Below, piece by piece: positions 5,378 through 8,674 of a DNA stretch of 8,674 bases (positions within the stretch are counted from its first letter, which is position 1; each line of letters begins with the position of its first letter). The stretch is from NCBI GenBank assembly GCA_030635525.1, contig DAOVYR010000037.1, positions 1 to 8,674 on the forward strand, read 5' to 3'. The DNA is from Candidatus Nanohalarchaeota archaeon. Lineage in GTDB: Archaea; EX4484-52; B79-G9. Made by a program: the position numbers and the translations under genes. The notes under the pieces were generated by a model. That model saw only the letters and a list, made by a program, of their open reading frames with translations, was not told the origin of the DNA and searched no databases.

Positions 5378-7606
5378 ATGAGTTATTTCCAGCACCCACT
5401 GATAAAGGAAAATGCAATCGAAAGACGCCTCTACCAGGAGACAATCATCGCAGAAGCTGCAAAAAAGAACACGCTTGTAGTCCTTCCGACAGGCACCGGG
5501 AAAACACCGGTTGCGATCGGTCTTGCAGCAATTCGCCTGACTAAGCACCCGGATTCAAAAATCCTTATTCTCGCGCCGACAAAACCGCTTGTCAACCAGC
5601 ATATAGAATCTTTCAAAAAAGTCATGCTAATAGACAAAGACAAATTCGTCACAATAACAGGAAAAGACTCACCCGAAGTTAGAAAAACCATGTGGAAAGA
5701 GCACCAGGTATTCTTTTCAACACCGCAGGTAGTTGAGAATGACCTTATAGCAGGAAGGCTTGAACTCACAGACTTTTCAATGATCTGCTTTGATGAGGCG
5801 CACAGGGCATCAGGTGATTACGCCTACACATACATCGCACGAAAATACATGGAATCATCAAAAGTCCCCATGGTTCTTGGTCTCACTGCATCCCCCGGGG
5901 GCACAAAAGAAAAAATAGGCATTATCTGCGGCAATTTATTCATCGAAAATGTAGAGATAAGAACAGAAACAGACTGGGACGTAAAAGAATATATAAAACC
6001 AATCAACCTCAACTGGATTTATGTTACTTTGCCCGCAGAGTATATAAGGGCGCGAAAATACTTTGAGATCACACTTAACAGCCGTCTTGAAAGCCTCAAA
6101 AAGATGAGTCTCATCACCTCAAAAAAGGTCTCAAAAAAGATACTTCTCGACATCCAGAAGCAGGTATCAATGCAGGCAGCAGAGACAAGAGACCCCGCCC
6201 TATACAACGCAATGTCCATTGTCGCACAATGCATCAAGCTAAACCACGCGATTGAGCTTTTGCAAAGCCAGGGCCCAAAACAGGTCGCACAGTACATAGA
6301 GAAAATGAAAGGCAATCAGAAGACAAAAGCAGTCCGTGTGATTCTCTCAGACGAAAACTTCAGGATGGCAGAAAATATCATCAATTTTATCATAGAGGAA
6401 AACATCATACATCCGAAGATGGACGAGCTCAAAAGGATTCTTGAGAGCAAACTTACCAAGAACAAAAAAGCAATCGTATTCACACAATACGTAAAGACAG
6501 TAGATGAGATCAGAGAGCATGTCGCAGGCGAAAAAGTGCAGCCTATTGCATTCATTGGCCAGCGCAAAGGCCTCTCGCAAAAAAAGCAGATCGAGATCCT
6601 CGACAAATTCAGGAACGACGAATACAACTGCCTTGTAGCGACCTCCGTAGCAGAAGAAGGGTTAGACATCCCGAAAGTAGACCTCGTAATATTCTACGAA
6701 CCGATTCCCTCAGAGATAAGAACCATACAGAGAAGAGGAAGAACAGGCAGGATGAAAGAAGGAGACGTATGCATACTAGTCGCAAAAGGAACAATTGACG
6801 AAGTATATTACTGGTCCTCAAGACACAAGGAGCGCAAGATGAAATCAGTGCTAAAGACTATGAAAGGCGGGTTCACCGCAGACACAGTCACAGTATCAAA
6901 GAAAAGAGACATTGATCTGAAAATCAAAAAGCAGGAATCACTTGGCAAATACACAGGAAAAGACCCGGTGATCATATACACAGACACGCGCGAAAGAAAG
7001 CTCTTGCGGGAGCTAAAGGAATTTGAAAGCAGCGGATTAGAACTAAGGACAATACAGCTCGAGGTAGGAGACTTCCTTTTGAGTGACCGCCTCTGCATTG
7101 AAAGAAAGACATTTGAAGACTTCCTGCAATCCATCATCGACGGCAGGCTCTTCAGCCAGGTAAAGGCGCTTGCAACCAATTTTGAAAGGCCCATCCTTCT
7201 TCTTGAAGGAAACCACCTTTTCGGGCAAAGAAACATCCATCCGAATGCCATCTACGGCGCCATAAACTCAATATCCATAGACTTCAGGATACCCATTCTA
7301 TGGACAAAGACCCCGAAAGAGACCGCAGAGCTTATCACGGGCCTTGCAAAGCGCGAGCAGCAGGAAAAGAAGCGCATTGTCCAGGTCAAAGGCGAGAGAA
7401 AACCCCAGTCAACCTCAGAGATGCAGGAAGGGATAGTCGCCATGCTCCCAAGCGTGAACACCCTCCTCGCAAAAAGGCTTTTGTCAGAGATAGGAAGTGT
7501 AAAGGAAGTAGTATGCGCAGATATTGATACCCTCAAGAACGTCGAGGGCATAGGCGCTGAAAAAGCAAAAAAGATAAAAAAAGTAATAGAGCAGAAGTAC
7601 GAGTGA
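5378..7606 (+). CDS. hef: Hef-type helicase-nuclease (archaeal XPF/FANCM-like)
   Basis: The 742-residue protein combines an SF2 helicase with an ERCC4/XPF nuclease, the domain order of archaeal Hef, which processes stalled forks and branched DNA. Helicase motifs are GTGKT (39-43), DEAH (139-142), the following GLTASPG, and QRRGRTGR (451-458). The nuclease shows the GDF variant of the GD motif (VGDFLLSD) and ERKTFED with E575, R576, K577 and D581. A tandem helix-hairpin-helix (about 684-740) ends the protein, with VEGIGAEKA near 720. All catalytic residues I can check are present. The start at 5378 (MSYFQHPLI) is preferred over GTG 5276 because the TATA box is at 5339 and the added 34 residues look unlike the family. 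Acylphosphatase follows 25 bases later. Confidence 0.92.
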   Translation: MSYFQHPLIKENAIERRLYQETIIAEAAKKNTLVVLPTGTGKTPVAIGLAAIRLTKHPDSKILILAPTKPLVNQHIESFKKVMLIDKDKFVTITGKDSPEVRKTMWKEHQVFFSTPQVVENDLIAGRLELTDFSMICFDEAHRASGDYAYTYIARKYMESSKVPMVLGLTASPGGTKEKIGIICGNLFIENVEIRTETDWDVKEYIKPINLNWIYVTLPAEYIRARKYFEITLNSRLESLKKMSLITSKKVSKKILLDIQKQVSMQAAETRDPALYNAMSIVAQCIKLNHAIELLQSQGPKQVAQYIEKMKGNQKTKAVRVILSDENFRMAENIINFIIEENIIHPKMDELKRILESKLTKNKKAIVFTQYVKTVDEIREHVAGEKVQPIAFIGQRKGLSQKKQIEILDKFRNDEYNCLVATSVAEEGLDIPKVDLVIFYEPIPSEIRTIQRRGRTGRMKEGDVCILVAKGTIDEVYYWSSRHKERKMKSVLKTMKGGFTADTVTVSKKRDIDLKIKKQESLGKYTGKDPVIIYTDTRERKLLRELKEFESSGLELRTIQLEVGDFLLSDRLCIERKTFEDFLQSIIDGRLFSQVKALATNFERPILLLEGNHLFGQRNIHPNAIYGAINSISIDFRIPILWTKTPKETAELITGLAKREQQEKKRIVQVKGERKPQSTSEMQEGIVAMLPSVNTLLAKRLLSEIGSVKEVVCADIDTLKNVEGIGAEKAKKIKKVIEQKYE

Positions 7607-7631
7607 TGATAAGAATGAAGGTGGTAGTGAT

Positions 7632-7913
7632 ATGAAATACATACACATTTTAGTAACCGGCAGAGTACAGGGCGTATTCTTCAGGGCATTCACAAAAAAG
7701 AGCGCAGACGAATGCGCCATCAAAGGATGGGTAAAAAATCTCCCTGATAGCAGAGTTGAGGCATTCGCCATAGGCGCAGAAGACAAAATAAACGATTTTC
7801 TGGACAAGCTAAGAGCAGGCCCTCCGGCATCAAGAGTAGATGATGTAAAGGTAAAGCTGACAGCGCCAGCAGATGTAAAAGAGAACCCAGATGATTTCAG
7901 GATATTATATTAG
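7632..7913 (+). CDS. acyP: Acylphosphatase
   Basis: Acylphosphatase hydrolyses carboxyl-phosphate bonds in small acyl phosphates such as carbamoyl phosphate or acetyl phosphate; its physiological role in archaea is unclear. The 93 residues are full length for the family. The phosphate-binding loop GRVQGVFFR (10-18) supplies catalytic Arg18, and GWVKNLPD (32-39) supplies catalytic Asn36; Ser40 replaces the usual Gly after NLPD. AAGGTGG at 7618-7624 serves as SD, seven bases before the ATG. It is 25 bases after hef and probably co-transcribed, though no functional link to repair is evident. Confidence 0.92.
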   Translation: MKYIHILVTGRVQGVFFRAFTKKSADECAIKGWVKNLPDSRVEAFAIGAEDKINDFLDKLRAGPPASRVDDVKVKLTAPADVKENPDDFRILY

Positions 7914-7942
7914 CAAATGGTTGGGACAGGACATATTGACAG

Positions 7943-8290
7943 TTATTCACTAGATGGTGGAAGAAACTTATATACTACTTTTAGTAGGTTGCCGTCAATA
8001 TCTATACTTTCTCTACTGAATTCAAACATATCCTTATTATACGGTATAGCAATCCTGGGATCAATTATTCCTTTTAATATGCTTTCAGTACCTTCAGGTA
8101 TCTTTCCACCATTCCGATATTCAATCATGATATTATTACCAAATATTTCAAAAGAATTCAATTTAAACTTTTGGCTTCCACCGAAAGATCCGTCATTATG
8201 GAACGATATTTCAGGTTTTAATACTTCATTCAATACATTTTCTGGTACATAACTTGATAATTCTTTTCTTAACACATTATCTGAATACAT
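7943..8290 (-). CDS. Hypothetical protein, 115 residues
   Basis: I do not recognise this protein. It is a mixed, mostly beta-like sequence with no signal peptide, membrane span or repeated cysteines, and contains SFHNDGSFGGSQKFKLNSF and a C-terminal KVVYKFLPPSSE. It is preferred over the antiparallel ORF at 7917-8252 because it has a TATA-like box at about 8327-8334 and a GGTGGTGG SD-like run at about 8297-8304 before its ATG at 8290, and because the opposite frame is rich in Ser, Asn and Pro as antisense frames tend to be. The gene is AT-rich with A/T-ending codons. It converges on the acylphosphatase gene with 29 bases between stops. It may belong to the accessory stretch leading to the tRNA. 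Confidence 0.55.
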   Translation of the reverse strand: MYSDNVLRKELSSYVPENVLNEVLKPEISFHNDGSFGGSQKFKLNSFEIFGNNIMIEYRNGGKIPEGTESILKGIIDPRIAIPYNKDMFEFSRESIDIDGNLLKVVYKFLPPSSE

Positions 8291-8314
8291 CGCATACCAC
8301 CACCACTAAATAAC

Positions 8315-8341
8315 AGCAAGATATCTTTAAATATTTTTGCT
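8315..8341 (-). promoter_or_regulatory. Promoter with overlapping inverted repeat for the hypothetical gene
   Basis: On the minus strand the sequence reads AGCAAAAATATTTAAAGATA and onward, with TATTTAAA (8327-8334) as the TATA-like box. The arms AGCAAGATAT (8315-8324) and ATATTTTTGCT (8331-8341) are inverted repeats with one extra base in one arm, centred on the box. Binding there would compete with TBP, so an operator is possible. The leader to ATG 8290 would be short. Confidence 0.35.
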
Positions 8342-8346
8342 TTAAT

Positions 8347-8467
8347 TTACGATTTTAGTACCTTTATTTCAATTGATATGTTCTTCCCTCGCTTAATAAT
8401 TCTCTTATTTATATGATTTCCAATCTATCAGTGTGCTACAAATCCACTTTTTCTTTTCATCATCCAT
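8347..8467 (-). pseudogene. Possible small gene remnant, frameshifted
   Basis: Minus-strand ATG at 8467 follows GAGGA (8478-8482) at SD distance and encodes MDDEKKKWICSTLIDWKSYK before TAA at 8405-8407. A +1 frame continues from that point with NKRIIKRGKNISIEIKVLKS, ending at 8347-8349. Together they read like one basic protein of about 40 residues broken by a single frameshift. Also, the frame upstream of the ATG stays open for 14 codons with protein-like content (SYRGRYY), so the ATG may not be the original start. Chance is a real alternative at this length. Confidence 0.25.
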
Positions 8468-8506
8468 ATAATATCTTCCTCTATACGATTGTAGGAGGAT
8501 ATTATA
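8467..8506 (+). repeat. 14-pair hairpin enclosing an SD sequence
   Basis: TATAATATCTTCCT (8467-8480) pairs with AGGAGGATATTATA (8493-8506) across a 12-base loop, with 13 Watson-Crick pairs and one G-U in plus-strand RNA. The right arm contains a full consensus SD, AGGAGG (8493-8498), and the left arm would mask it. On the minus strand the other arm supplies GAGGAAG ahead of ATG 8467. It may be a regulatory hairpin or a palindromic binding site. Confidence 0.55.
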
Positions 8507-8656
8507 CCCTTAGTAGTTTATATACTTAGTGATTATATAGTAGCACCACCACAATATTTTTACTCCGGTCCTTATAATCCATCCAAAGCATTCACATATG
8601 AAAGTCTAAAAGAAATAAATGATTCCCGAAAATCAACAATCCAAAGTGACATATAA
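8495..8656 (+). pseudogene. Possible plus-strand gene fragment without a normal start
   Basis: A 53-codon frame opens after TAG 8492-8494 and ends at TAA 8654-8656. It reads protein-like, for example VAPPQYFYSGPYNPSKAF, then YESLKEINDSRKSTIQSDI. There is no ATG, GTG or TTG in the frame. AGGAGG (8493-8498) stands five bases before ATA 8504, so a lost ATG start (ATG to ATA) or a non-standard start is conceivable, as is a C-terminal leftover of a larger gene. I recognise no family. It ends five bases before the probable tRNA. Confidence 0.25.
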
Positions 8657-8660
8657 AAAA
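8655..8660 (-). terminator. Oligo-T terminator after the probable tRNA
   Basis: On the minus strand TTTTTT directly follows the putative tRNA 3' end, the usual archaeal RNA polymerase stop signal. Its position supports the tRNA reading. Confidence 0.4.
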
Positions 8661-8674
8661 TGGTCCCGCCGGGA
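8661..8674 (-). tRNA. 3' end of a probable tRNA gene, cut by the window edge
   Basis: The last 14 bases are sharply GC-rich after hundreds of AT-rich bases. Read on the minus strand they give TCCCGGCGGGACCA: base T60, a T-stem 3' strand CCCGG beginning with the conserved C61, a seven-base acceptor strand CGGGACC, and discriminator A at 8661. The gene would then start with GGTCCCG. An alternative reading encodes CCA at 8661-8663. The T-loop, anticodon and 5' half lie outside the window, so identity is unknown and the call rests on a short match. Confidence 0.4.

Larger units (their letters stand above)
8342..8660. other. AT-rich stretch without an intact gene
   Basis: About 320 bases lie between the promoter of the hypothetical gene and the probable tRNA end. 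I find no intact gene of normal size. It holds a strong 14-pair hairpin, a short minus-strand ORF continued in another frame, and a plus-strand open frame without a usual start codon. GTGGTGGTG occurs on the minus strand at about 8544-8552, similar to the run before the hypothetical gene at 8297-8306. The content looks like decayed accessory DNA next to a tRNA. Confidence 0.5.

Noticed and set aside
7917..8252. Plus-strand 111-codon open frame just after the acylphosphatase gene
   Set aside because: It is antiparallel to the 115-residue minus-strand frame that has a better promoter and SD-like site; its composition is that of an antisense frame and it has no SD at a proper distance.
1..8674. 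CRISPR array or other regularly spaced repeats
   Set aside because: No repeated unit of 20 or more bases at regular spacing was seen, and no Cas-like protein is encoded.

Overview
The window comes from an archaeon. The evidence is a Hef-type helicase/nuclease (an archaeal XPF/FANCM-like protein), TATA boxes about 25-35 bases upstream of start codons that have almost no leader, an MNT-HEPN gene pair, and the UPF0237/UPF0210 pair. Shine-Dalgarno (SD) sites of the GAGGTG/AGGAGG type precede many of the other genes. The phylum cannot be fixed from this stretch; a euryarchaeal or DPANN-like lineage is possible.

Layout. (1) Bases 1-2351, plus strand: the end of a pyrimidine-biosynthesis operon. 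It holds the C-terminal end of pyrK, then a 15-codon mini-ORF that abuts pyrE, then pyrE, a LOG/SLOG-family Rossmann protein and pyrF. PyrK serves dihydroorotate dehydrogenase, PyrE makes OMP and PyrF makes UMP; the LOG-like protein is an uncharacterised passenger. (2) Bases 2356-3996, minus strand: a UPF0237 ACT-domain gene followed by a UPF0210 (DUF711/PFL) gene, ending 4 bases from pyrF. (3) Bases 4060-5265, plus strand: a toxin-antitoxin-like cassette. A winged-helix plus nucleotidyltransferase (MNT) gene with a TATA box and two abutting palindromes at its start overlaps a HEPN gene. The HEPN gene is broken by a 97-bp MITE-like element with terminal inverted repeats and flanking TA dinucleotides. 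(4) Bases 5339-7913, plus strand: a TATA box, hef and an acylphosphatase gene, probably one operon. (5) Bases 7943-8674: an AT-rich accessory stretch with one minus-strand hypothetical gene, an SD-containing hairpin, two possible gene remnants, and at the edge what looks like the 3' end of a minus-strand tRNA gene.

The main discovery-type signals are the small transposon-like insertion that inactivates the HEPN partner while leaving the antitoxin-like MNT gene and its likely operator intact, and the remnant-bearing region next to the probable tRNA end. A strand-dependent codon bias runs through the window: plus-strand genes end codons in A/C and minus-strand genes in T/G. The MNT-HEPN cassette breaks this rule, which supports recent arrival or inversion.
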